From Gnetum montanum (taxonomy: Eukaryota > Streptophyta > Gnetopsida > Gnetales > Gnetaceae): 64,000 nt of DNA. Numbering within the stretch: the stretch's first letter is position 1; the number at the start of each line of letters is the position of its first letter. Shown here piece after piece: positions 42,791-53,343 of the stretch. The notes under the pieces are model-generated. The model searched no databases. It saw only the letters and a program-made list of their open reading frames with translations, and was not told where the DNA came from. The position numbers and the translations under genes were made by a program. The stretch spans positions 1-64,000 of the forward strand of contig MNCI01001036.1 of assembly GCA_015680685.1 (NCBI GenBank). Reading direction: 5' to 3'.

Positions 42791-45700
42791 GATACAAGTG
42801 ATTGATTGGATTGGTGAGCTCGTTTCCTTCTGTGTCAGCTAACTTGAATGCACCATTGTCAAATGCTTTGATGACCACATAAGGCCCTTCCCAGTTGGCT
42901 GAGAATTTGTCCGGGTGTTCCCGAACAGTTTTGAGTACGAGGTCGCCTTCGTGGATTGGGCATTTGTTAATGTCATGCCGATGTCGCTGTCGTTGTTGCT
43001 TTTGGTACCATTCGATCTGATCGAGCGCACGTGTGCGTTCCTCTTCCGCCGAGTCGAGGTCAATGATACGTAGTTTATTGTTTTGCTCATTGTCAAGGAG
43101 TCTGGAGAGTGTGATCCTTAATGATGGTACCTATAATTCTAAAGGTAAGACAGCTTCTGAACCGTAAACGAGACTGTAGGGGGTTTTACCTGTTGACGTC
43201 TGGTGGGTAGTGCGGTAAGCCCATAGTGCATATGTTAATTGTTCGTGCCATTTCCTTTTGCTTTGGGTTAGCATTTTCTTAAGTATCGTTATGATCGTCT
43301 TATTGGTTGCTTTTGCTTGTCCATTGCTTTGAGGATAGTAAGGGGAGGAAAACGAATGCTTGATCCCTAGACTATCATAGAAAGTTTGTGTCTCAGCACT
43401 GCTAAATTACAGCCCGTTGTCAGTGATAATTGTCAAAGGGTTGCCAAAACGGATTACAATGTTTTCAAGGATGAAATTGCACACGTGTTTAGATGTGGTC
43501 TTTCGGAGGGGAACAGCCTCAACCCACTTCGTGAAATATTCAGTGGCGGTTATGATGAAACTGTGCCCTGCAAAAGATGAGGGTGTTATCAGGCTGATAA
43601 GGTCCAATCCCCACTTCTGAAAAGGCCATGTTATTTGTGCTGTGTACAGTTCGTTTGGTGGGACGTGGATCAAGTTACTATGCTTTTGGCAAGTGTCGCA
43701 TGTTTTAACCTTTGAGAGACAGTCATATTCCATATGCGGTCAATAGTAGCCTAATCGTCTAATTTTCGTTGCCATGGCTTTAGGTGCAATGTGTCCTCCA
43801 CATAGTCTCTCATGTACTTGATCAATAATTGTTTGGGCATTAGCACTACTTACGCATATTAGCAATATACCTTCGTAGGATCGATGACACAATGTCTACC
43901 CTACCAAGATGTACTGCCTAGAACGTTTTCGTACGGCGTCCTTTTGCGCATTTGTTAGATGTCGTGGGGCTTCGCCGTGTAGAAGGTACTCTTTTATGTC
44001 ATCATACCATTCTATCGCGTGTGTTGTACTAACAGATGTGATCGGTAATGTGTCGGAGGTTATTGGTTCATCGCAGTTGATTACGGAGCTTGGCAAGGCA
44101 TAGAACATGTCGGGCGATATATTTAACACTAGTGTGGCTAACGCGTCTACGATGGTGTTATCGTTTCGAGAGACGTGTTGCACATCAATGTTTTCGAATT
44201 GTTTCATTAAATGCTTCACCAAGTCACAGTATGGTTGTAAATGTTGGGCTTTGCATGTGTAAATATCTGTAACTTGGTTTATGACCAGTTGTGAATCCCC
44301 TCTGACTACTAGGCGCGTGATGTCCAAAGCCAGTGCTGCTGCGAGACCTCTAAGGAGACCTTCGTACTCTGCTATGTTGTTAGTACAGTGAAAATTGAAG
44401 CGATAGGCAAAGGGTCGGATCTCCCTGGAGGGATAAGTGATGATAGCGGCCGCACTTCCTCCTCGAGAGGTGGATGCTCCACCGAAGTTTAAAATAGCAT
44501 CGTAGTCATCAGGCACTATGTCTATTGTGTTTATACTTTCATCCGGGAATTCAGGCTCTATGGTTGCTTGGTCATGCGTTGGTGATGCGGCCATTTGATT
44601 CGGTATGGCTTGACCTTTGACTGATGATTATGCTACGTAGTACAGGTCGAACTCAACTATCATGGCTTTCCATCAGGCTATTCGACTCGTTTCGTAAATG
44701 TTTCCTGTTATAGCTCTCAGTACATTGTCTTTACAGATTATGTAAACTTGATTACGGAAGAGGTAATGTCGCCATTTTCTTAGGGAAAAGACTAAAGCTA
44801 AACATGACCTCTCCACATCGTTATACTTCTTTTCGTGGGCAACTAAGGCATGGCTCAAGTAATATACANNNNNNNNNNNNNNNNNNNNNNNNNNNNNNNN
44901 NNNNNNNNNNNNNNNNNNNNNNNNNNNNNNNNNNNNNNNNNNNNNNNNNNNNNNNNNNNNNNNNNNNNNNNNNNNNNNNNNNNNNNNNNNNNNNNNNNNN
45001 NNNNNNNNNNNNNNNNGGTTAAGTCTTAGTTCATATTTTAAACAACGTTTTAAGTCTAAGTCGAGGTCTTGTACGTGTTGTCCGGTCGTTTTTGACTTAA
45101 CCACGATGTCATCCACATAATCGTTGAGCGACCGTAGCATATAATCACTAAAGATAAACATCATGGCTCTTTGATATGTGGCCCCTGCGTTCTTGAGACC
45201 GAAGGGCATCATGGTGTAACAAAAAGTTCCCCATGGGGTCATGAAGGTGGTTCGAAGTTGATGTTTGGGGTTGATGCGTATTTGGTTGTATCCTGAAAAA
45301 CCATCCATAAAAGATAACAAGGCATGTCCTGTAGTCGAGTCAACGAGTTGATCAATGCTAGGTAGGGGAAAGTCATCTTTTATGGTTGCTACGTTTAAAT
45401 CTCAGAAGTCGATGCATAAGCGAATGCTTCCGTTTTTCTTCGGGACGATGACCATGTTTGACACCCACTCAGCATAATCAACAGCCCGAATGAAACCAGC
45501 TTGGTAAAGCTTGGTGATCTCATTGCGAACTGCCAATGCCACCTCGGGTCTAACTTTTTGTGCTTTTTGTTTTACCGGTCTCAGTTTTGGGTCAAGGATA
45601 ATGTTGTGTTGAACAATTCTAAGATCTAGCGCTGGCATGTTCATATAGGACCAAGCGAATGCTTTCATGTTTTCCCTAAGCACATGCTGAATGTCTTGGG

Positions 45701-45991
45701 CCAAGTGTAGTTGTAGCAGGGTGCTTAGTTTTAAGATTTTGACTTCCCCATCAGGCATGGTAATGGGGGTTTCAGCCAATGGGTCTTCGATGATGTTTTC
45801 AGCTTCCATGTCAAGAAATTTTGTCATGCCTTGGTAATTGTCTGTTATTTGCTGTGTTGAGGCTATGACCGCGTCATCCATCAGTGGACTTAAATTGATG
45901 AAGTTTATGTCCATGTCCCGTGTAATGATGCTGTGTGGTCCGTCAATGGTTAGCGGTGCGATTAACTTCGAGCAGTCCATTGAGTTTGCTC
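42791..45991 (-). pseudogene. Element 2 pol: RT, RNase H, archaeal-type RNase H, integrase
   Basis: The main segments share one minus-strand frame. After the splice-acceptor-like TTTATTGGCAG (AG at 45993-45992) come ANSMDC.., then RT (GFIRAVDYAEWVSNM, LCIDF, FMDGFSGYN, NDYVDDIVV). RNase H follows (interrupted by Ns), then the second RNase H (NFGGASTSRGG, AEYEGLLRGL, GDSQLVINQV). In this copy the first catalytic Asp of the second RNase H reads Gly (FGGAST for FDGAST). The integrase has LDLISLI and ITDNG, and the C-terminal region reaches about 42790. Stops are fewer than in element 1. The 148-N gap removes the end of RT and the start of RNase H. Confidence 0.85.
44869..45016. other. Assembly gap (148 N) in element 2 pol
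   Basis: The flanks match element 1 at 16366 and about 16758, which are roughly 390 bp apart. The true missing length is therefore probably larger than the 148 N shown. Confidence 0.95.
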
Positions 45992-46102
45992 CTGCCAATA
46001 AACCGAGAGTTGCATAAGCAACGGGGTGTAGTTCCATGTTTTCTGGTACTTTTAAACTATGTGTACGTGTATAATAGTGGATTATCATCACACCTGGACG
46101 CA

Positions 46103-46250
46103 TGGCAGTTTAAGGCCTTACCAGGCCGTCATTGGGTGAGGAAATGACAGTTTAAGGCCGTACCGGGCCATGATGGACGGGGCGATGGCAGTTTAAAGCC
46201 GTACCGGGCCGTGATTGGTAGTTTAAGGCCGTACTGGGCCGTGATGGCAG
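46103..46250. repeat. Seam repeats with GGCC dyads between RT and antisense promoter
   Basis: Four copies of GGCAGTTTAAGGCCGTAC plus CGGGCCGTGAT are spaced 25-45 bp apart. They correspond to the regular 30-bp array at 17851-18000 in element 1. Confidence 0.85.
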
Positions 46251-46379
46251 TTAGCGTAAACGTGTAAAACGGGTTCCATAGAGGAACCAAGACGTAATAA
46301 TCTCTATTTTTAGTTAATTTTCATCATTTTTGGGGAAATTTTGGCAAATAGTAAGCAAAAAAGGTAAAAAGGTAAAAAA

Positions 46380-46672
46380 AACGGAGTGACGGCAACGTAA
46401 GCGGTGGCGGCGTCAGCGTCAGCGTCATCGAGCCCTATATAAAGGGAAGGGGAGGTCCATTTGTTTTACTGGAAAGCGACAGCGTAAACCTACTAAGGCG
46501 TAAGCGTAAACCACGATAGCTAGCGTAAGCGTAAACCTCAGCGTAGACGCCTAAGACTGATCCCCAGCATAGACGCAGAGACCCTAGCGTAGACGTCGAA
46601 GCTTAAACTTCTCAGCACGAGCGCAGACAATTGCTCAGCGTAAACTTATATCGTCAACGTAGACACTCCGAG
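46380..46672 (+). promoter_or_regulatory. Promoter and 5' leader of the element 2 antisense gene
   Basis: TATA box CTATATAAAGGG (46435-46446), then a leader of AGCGTAAACC/GCGTAGACGC words to the ATG at 46673. It matches the element 1 promoter at 18198-18422 in order and spacing. Confidence 0.7.
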
Positions 46673-49600
46673 ATGGGCAAGGGAAAGGAAGTGGAGGGCC
46701 AGGGGCGGAAAGGTCCCGATCTAACCTTCGCCGAAGAGACGAAGGCCATGTTGCAGGGTCTGCCCAGACAAAAGATTCCATCGTGGCCTGCGACGTCCCA
46801 CAGGTAGGCTCTGATTCCTGCCTCTGTTGTTTCTGTGGTATTTTCTGTTTGTAGCGTAGACGGTCTCGGCGTATACACTGAGCGTAGAAGGGTTTTCAGC
46901 ATAAGGGTCTTCGGCGTATACGCCAGCGTAACTGCAGCGTAGACGGTGTTTAGTCCTTCTAGCGTAAACATTTCTTCGCGTTGTTGTGTTAGCGTAAAAG
47001 TTTGTGAGTGTGTTTGTCATCGGCGTAAGTTCTGTTTCTTGCGACGGCGTATACGCTGAGGGTTTTTTCGGCGTATACGCTGTATGCGTACAGTTATCTT
47101 TTCGGCGTACTACTTTATCTCTCTGGCATAAACTGTTTACGCTGAACGTGAACTTGGGTGTATACGCCGAGGGTTTGCTCAGCGTGTACGCTGCTCGTGA
47201 AGGGGTTGGGGCGTCAGCATAAAATAGATCGCCGTCAGCGTAGACGCTGAGTTGGCTAGCATGTACGCTGAGTTAAATTTCGTTCTTTACGCTAAGTATT
47301 AGTTGGCGTATACATTATGCAAACAGCGTATACGCTGGATTGAATGTGTTTTTTGCGCTAAGTGTAGGTCATCGTATACGCTCTGTATATATCGTATATG
47401 CTAAGTTTGAATCACTCTAAGTGCTAAGTTTGTTCGGCGTACATTGTATGCGGCGTATACGCTGAGCGCGAATCACGGGCGTAAATCGTGGGCATATACG
47501 CTGTGTACAGCGTATACGCTAGGCGTAAGTTGTGTTTTTCGCGCTGCAGAGTTGGCGTATACGCTCTGTGTACAGTGTATATGCTGGGCGTAAACAGTTA
47601 GTTGAATTTTTTATTTTTTGCCGATTTATGATGCGAACTTTCATCTTGTGGCATTGTGATTGGTTACAGGGACAGCAAACGCTTCCTTATCGTGGTTGAA
47701 CTCGTTGGGGTGCTAACATGGGCTGGCCCCGTGGAGGAAGGCGATCTTCCCTCGGTTTTATTTGTTGATGATAAGGGGGTCTGGTTCAGGGAAGGTACTG
47801 GCGAATTTCTGGCTTTCTTGTTAACCAATTTCGAGGTGGCTATGTGGTCGCATTTTGACGAAGTGACTGCGCGAAGTGTGGTTGATGCAATACTACCGGG
47901 GGCTGTAGAGGGCATAATGGTCTTTATGGGAGACATTGACGAGGGGCCATTTGTGGCTGAGGATGGCACTACCCACGGGCCCAAGTCAAACCGCCCGTTA
48001 ACGCGTGTGTGGGCATTGCTGCCACCGGGGTTGGATTATGTCAACAATACATTGTTTATAGCTGCCCATGCACATACCTTGTTCCAGAATCCTCCTGGCA
48101 CGGTATACTGAATAGCCAGGTGGGACCATTTACATTTATTGGTTTGTCTATTTCCGTTTGATGTTGGTTTCTTGTTTTAACACACGTTTGTTTACAAACC
48201 GAAGACCAACCCAGACGGGACCCTCATTGAGGATGAAGGGATAGCCCTTGCTCGCACCGCTCTGGAGGCCTTTATGACGGCCCCCACTCTTCGTGGGGTC
48301 GTTCTGGCTGAGACGAAGGGTTCGATGGTCTGCTTCCATAATCAATTTTCCAGGGCCTTTGCGATGTGCAAGGCTTGTGGGTGGCTTCACGAAGATTGGA
48401 TAGATTAGGGGCCAGTCTTTCCTCATAACTTTGGCAGCACTTCCAAATCTGCCACTAACGGTGGGTGATAACATTTCTTAGATGCGTTATGTTCAACTAT
48501 TTGGGACTATGCCGATATAACCATTTTAACTTGTTTTAACAGTTGATGCACCTTCCGGTGGAGATCTCGTGATGACAGGACGAACTGAGGCCACTTTGTC
48601 AATGAAGTTCGGGGGGTGGAGAAGGCACAGAAGTGGCTGCGTAAGAAAGCCCCGCTGCCCCTCACTCATTGCCTGGATGATGCCGGCCTCCTGGAGCTTT
48701 TTATGACACCCAGCCCTGATGTCTCAATCGGGGAAATGATAGGGATCGTGGACTCTTTTAATGAGTCTGTTTCTCAGTACAGCACCTGGATTAAGGGTGT
48801 TAAGGTGGTGTTTCATCTGTCTCCTATGTTCTTTTCTAACTTGTTTGGCATGCTGGCAGATAGCCTACCTGTAGTATTGGACAGGTCTCATAAAGAGCTC
48901 CAAATGATCCACGAGCTGGAATCTTGGCTTGGCGTGACGAAAAACACCAAGGGATTCCCAATGCAGGGGAAAGCAAAGGTTGTTGAGGTGAACGAATTGT
49001 ATCCCCTATTTTGGACGCGGGTGTTTCCCAAAACCCTTTCTCAGGTGCAAAGTTTTGGGGTTGAGGCGGTGCGCATCATGCGAAGTATCTTAGAAAATGG
49101 CATGCGGTATAACTGGGCTCAATTTTTGTTGGTGGGCCTGCATAAGGAGATAGTGTGGTTGCACTTGAATATCAAAGCACAATCGCACTTCACCTTTGCC
49201 TTCTTCGCTGGTTATCTCTGCCATTTTGCTGAGTTTCTTGTGGTGCGTGCGGACAACAAGTTTGTCCTACGGGATCGGGGTCAACTATCCTGCCCATGGG
49301 TCAAACATTTGTTTGCGACAACGAGATCGCAAGATGCCCCAGAAGGTATCGATGAGTCCATGTTTGTTACTACAGGGGGATCATTTGGCGGTTCCATCCA
49401 CACACGGGATAGTCTGGGGGTGGAGCCAGATGATGTACCTTTAACCGCCAGAAGGGCAGAGCGGGTTATTAAAGAGACCGTTGGGAAAGCCAAGTCGAAA
49501 TTGAAAAGACCCGAACACGCCACGGAGGAAGTTGTCGATATAAGCCAGCCACGCGTGAAGCGGATACGCTTCAAGATTCCTGGTAAGCGAAGCTCATCTG

Positions 49601-51258
49601 CTTGTTATTGCATCATTTTCGTTCATTTATAACCCCTGCTTCAATTGCTTACGTGTCGTTGTTATTTTCGATTTGATGAAGTGAGGAAGCAGGCCTTAGA
49701 GACCATCAGAGAGGAGGAGGACCCGCGTACTGAGAAAAACAATGAGGAGGAAAGCCCAGAGAAGAGCCAAGGTGGGGGAACGGAGCTATTAACAGAGAGG
49801 ACTACTGACACTGAACGTTTAGACGACCCAGACGCTATCAACCAAATATTCAGTAGCTTCCTCAAGGGTGACTTGGATTTGGGCAATCCCCCAGAAGGTG
49901 ACAACGATTAGGGTATGTCTTCGCTTTTAGTTGGTTTTTATTATTTTTTTGAATTAATTGTGGCTCCTATGTTTTTTATTTATTTTTGTGTTTTTGGATT
50001 AGATGAAGGTAGCGGTACCAGGATGGTATGGTTGGACGTTCCCATGAAGACGGTTCCCTCTGAGAGGATCGCTGAGGTTAGTTCTTCCTGTACCCGTCAG
50101 CCACTTATTTGGTCAGAGATGCCAAATAAGACGGATTTTGTGGATAGAATCGCTGAAGAGGTCGTTGAACATCTCCAAGAAGTCCACCCTGACATAGGTA
50201 TGAATTGTTTAAAGATTAGGAGCTTCATGCCTTATGTGTACCGTTTTAATGTTCTTGTTTTCTGCGTGGGTAGGCGCTAAACTAAGATGGGATCCCTTTG
50301 AGGGCATCAGTATAGAAAGCCTAACTACACTCTCCCCAGAAGTGGAACAGGTGCCAAGGCTTGTTTATGAAGGAGTTGCAGAAAGCCTTGCGCACAATGC
50401 CAAGTTGTTGTGGACTTGTAGGCGTTCTGTTAAACAGTTGTGGCTACAAGTACAGGCAAAGGAAAAGGAAGTCTCCGCAGTAACAGAGGAGCATGACGAT
50501 TTAAAGGCTCGATACGAGTTCTCCGCTGCTAGACTAAATGGAGATCATTCTTGGCGAACATCGGAGATTACGTACACCAGGTATTGGAACCTTCTGAACC
50601 ATCATGCATCATTGACTTGGAGAATGGCGGAATGCAAAGCTCAAATTGATCTCCTGAACCTTAAGTGTCAAGATTGGAAGGCTTTCGCTTCCAAGGTTCG
50701 CAAATGGGGTCAAGACGAGAAAAATCATAAACATCAGTACAAGAAGTCGCTGAAAGAGGTGTCTATTGAAAAGCGGCAGCTAGAGATGTTTGTGGAGGGT
50801 TTGGGTGTGTTCTGCCTTCGATACCTTTGCCCAAAACACAATTGTGGAAATGGAGTCGCCTACAAGGGTCATCACAACTACTTCTGGGGAGGTGTCGGTA
50901 GGTGAATTTCCTCTGAAACGTCCTACCTGGTCAGCGGTCGACAAAGGCAAGGCTTTGGCAAACGTTAATTTAGGCCTGGACGGAACAGATTGGGCTAGCG
51001 TTCTAGAGGAAGAAATCCTTCGTCGGCTGGAGTTTGGCTTAGGGGGATCCCCTATGGTAAGCGTTTTGTCTTTATGAAGTTAATTTATTGGATAATGTTT
51101 GAAATGTTTAACATCTGCTTATTTTTGTGTTGGTTGTTTGTTTTTGGTGTTTTCAGCGTGAGGGTGACGATGATACTCACAAGGCTGGCCCCAGTGGAGC
51201 AGGGGCCCCTGACACTGGTGGTTCTAAAGGAGATGATCCTCCTATCCCGGACACTTAG
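46673..51258 (+). pseudogene. Antisense eight-exon gene in element 2 (FCP1/HAD-like + helical + coiled-coil protein)
   Basis: Exons by comparison with element 1: 46673-46803, 47670-48119, 48198-48460, 48543-49582, 49682-49912, 50003-50197, 50274-51056, 51157-51258; small introns are 76-100 bp. Start: MGKGKEVEGQGRK, shared with element 1. Exon 2 is fully open and gives the clearest FCP1/NLI-factor-like reading: FLIVVELVGVLTW, GEFLAFLLTNFEVAMWSH, NRPLTRVWALLPPG, NTLFIAAHAHTLFQNPPG. The expected catalytic Asp pairs are replaced (VELVG; AAHAH). Damage: a TGA at the end of exon 2, the exon 3 acceptor AG reads AA (48196-48197), a TAG in exon 3 shared with element 1, a frameshift near 48610, one near 50810, and a TAG at the exon 5 end. 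Exon 4 is otherwise open over about 320 codons. Expression and function are unknown. Confidence 0.75.
46804..47669 (+). repeat. Intron 1 of the element 2 antisense gene, GCGTATACGC array
   Basis: The donor is CACAG/GTAGGC and the acceptor GGTTACAG/GGACAGC. It carries many GCGTATACGC, AGCGTATACGCT and related words, as in element 1 intron 1, but in a different arrangement. The word is kept while positions are not. Confidence 0.75.
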
Positions 51259-51843
51259 TGCTTTTGTAGTTTTTTTGTTTTGGATTTTTTGCTGATTCAA
51301 ATTGATACAGGCATTGTAACTGGGAAATATTGAGAAAAACAGGCACCATTTGTACAACATTGCATGAATGAATATTTTTTGTTGATTTTAAATTGTTTGC
51401 ATACACGACACGACATTAAAATGTTTTTGGGTTTGCTTTTCTGTTTTAAAGGTGACGCACTGAAGATAAATGATATGTAAAAAGGGAAAACAAGGTATGC
51501 GTAGTTTAAGGCCATTTCGGGCCCCATTGTAAACGAGTAATATTTTAGGAAAAGCGGATGTTTCGTAGTAGACCGACCATTTCTGATCGTGGCTAGTTTT
51601 ATGTCATTGTGGACATGATAGTTTAACGTCTTTCCAAACAAGAAGTGCTGTTTAATGTTGTTCCCCCTTTTCTCTTTTTTTTTGTCTATTATGATTTTTG
51701 GCGCTTTTGGATTTTATCGTAGTTTAGTGTCATTTTGGACATGTTATAGTTTAACGTCATTTCGGACTAAGGGTGTTTTACTTTAGTTGTTTTTTGATCT
51801 TCTTTATTTTCATGTCAGGGGGTGTATTAACCGGTACGATTTT
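51259..51843 (+). other. 3' end of the antisense gene and seam repeats, element 2
   Basis: A T-rich 3' UTR-like stretch is followed by AGTTTAAGGCCATTTCGGGCC (about 51503), AGTTTTATGTCATTGTGGAC (51594), AGTTTAACGTCTTTCC.AAC (51620), AGTTTAGTGTCATTTTGGAC (51721) and AGTTTAACGTCATTTCGGAC (51747). The order matches element 1 at 23175-23450. Confidence 0.65.
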
Positions 51844-53343
51844 TTATTCTGCGTCTCCTTCGCTGATTATGTTGAATGGCAGTTCGGTCCAGGAGACGTC
51901 CGATTGAATGTTTTCGGTATCGGTATTTTCAGGTACTTCGGTGTCCGTCGTTGTTTCAACGTTGGTTTCTTCATGAGGCGATGTGTGTGGAGTGTCGGAT
52001 GCAGGTGTTTCGGTTTCGGGAGATTTTTGTTCTGTGTTAAAGGGCTTACTGTTTATCGGTGGTTGGGGGTTCTTGTCGTTTCGGTTAGGCCTTTCGAGCT
52101 CAACTTCCGATCCTTGGTCTATGTCTGTGTTTGATGAGATGATGGGAGTAACCGCTTCCCCATGTATGACGATTTCTCTGCCCTCATAGGGTAGGTGAAT
52201 TTCCTGATGTATGGGGGATGAAACAGCTCTCAGTTGGGCCAACCAGGGTCTTCCCAATATGAGGTTGAATCCTGGAATCTCGTCAACAACTAGGAAGTTA
52301 GCGGATGTGGGGAACTGGTCTCCCGCTATGAAGTCTAAGGTTATCGTGCCTTTAACCAATACACGTGACCCGCTGAACGACCTTAAACATGTCATTGCCA
52401 TAGGTTTAATCAAGTCAGTAAGTCCCAGTAGTTCAATGATGTGATATGGTACAACGTTGGTTGCCGCCCCATCGTCTACATGGACTTTATGTATTTTGAA
52501 CTGGTTTACATGTATGGTTATGAACATGGGGATGGTTGTTGTCTCCCCTGTCTTCTTGTCTACTTTGATATTATCATCGTGAAAGATCAAGGGTTTAGGG
52601 ATGGCACCGTGAGATGGATACATTACGGCATGAATGGTCGGTTCGCTTGGAGGTAAGTTCTCATTGACTGGGATTGACGTGAGCATGCGTACCAGAGCTT
52701 CCTGATGAGTCTGGGATGTTAAAACCAAGTCATACAAGCTTAAAGAAGTGTTCTTTTGTTTCAGTGCTTGGGTGACTTGCGTTAAGGCCGTCACAAAGTC
52801 CCTATTGTCAGGGACGTTTTTACCGGCGATGACTGGGTCCATTGGGCCCAATAGTTTTATCTCCCGCTTTGTCGCTTTGTCATCTTTGTTTGGCACTGTC
52901 GATTCGGGTGATTCTTGGATCCTAGATGGTTCATCGCTACTGCCTGCGTTTGGTTGGTTGTTAGATGATGACATGGGTATGGAGCTAAGTGGAGTAGGCT
53001 TGGGTGGCCCCAGAGCCAACCGTTGGCGCTCTTTCTCCAATCGTTCACGCGTAAGCCTATCAGCTAGGTGTTCTCGTGTGTGGCGTGGGGGTGGAACTGG
53101 TCTCGGAGCCTCAGGTTGTCTTGGGATGCGCATCACATATGGGGACGGGCGGGGTTGCGTTTGGTTGGTGGGAAGTGTTTGAGCCGAAGGTTGGCCAGGG
53201 ACCTTAATGACGTAAGGACGAGGTTTTCCTTGCACCTGTGAGGTAGAGATTTGATAATTGTTAGGACTTTCGAGTGTCCTAACGATGTACGGGGTTGGTT
53301 TTGATGGAGGTTGGGCCTCCACTGTTGCAACAGCCGGTGGCAC
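51844..53343 (-). CDS. Element 2 protease ORF with part of the proline-rich linker (about 500 codons)
   Basis: This open frame covers the second half of the PYVVRVP-like linker and a retropepsin with HVDDGAATNVVPY and ILGRPWL, then a charged tail ending EGDAE at the start of the spacer. It lies in the same frame as gag upstream (53365-53634 and 53650-55644), so the natural product would be a gag-protease polyprotein. The annotated start is only the first Met after a stop. Confidence 0.8.
   Translation of the reverse strand: MPPAVATVEAQPPSKPTPYIVRTLESPNNYQISTSQVQGKPRPYVIKVPGQPSAQTLPTNQTQPRPSPYVMRIPRQPEAPRPVPPPRHTREHLADRLTRERLEKERQRLALGPPKPTPLSSIPMSSSNNQPNAGSSDEPSRIQESPESTVPNKDDKATKREIKLLGPMDPVIAGKNVPDNRDFVTALTQVTQALKQKNTSLSLYDLVLTSQTHQEALVRMLTSIPVNENLPPSEPTIHAVMYPSHGAIPKPLIFHDDNIKVDKKTGETTTIPMFITIHVNQFKIHKVHVDDGAATNVVPYHIIELLGLTDLIKPMAMTCLRSFSGSRVLVKGTITLDFIAGDQFPTSANFLVVDEIPGFNLILGRPWLAQLRAVSSPIHQEIHLPYEGREIVIHGEAVTPIISSNTDIDQGSEVELERPNRNDKNPQPPINSKPFNTEQKSPETETPASDTPHTSPHEETNVETTTDTEVPENTDTENIQSDVSWTELPFNIISEGDAE

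Larger units (their letters stand above)
45992..51843 (-). other. Protease-RT spacer of element 2, probable sense-strand intron
   Basis: This is the counterpart of 17743-23458. It has the same acceptor-like edge next to RT, seam repeats at both ends (46103-46250 and about 51495-51780) and the antisense gene between. The protease frame ends at a stop after EGDAE (51844). The sense donor could not be assigned. Confidence 0.6.
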
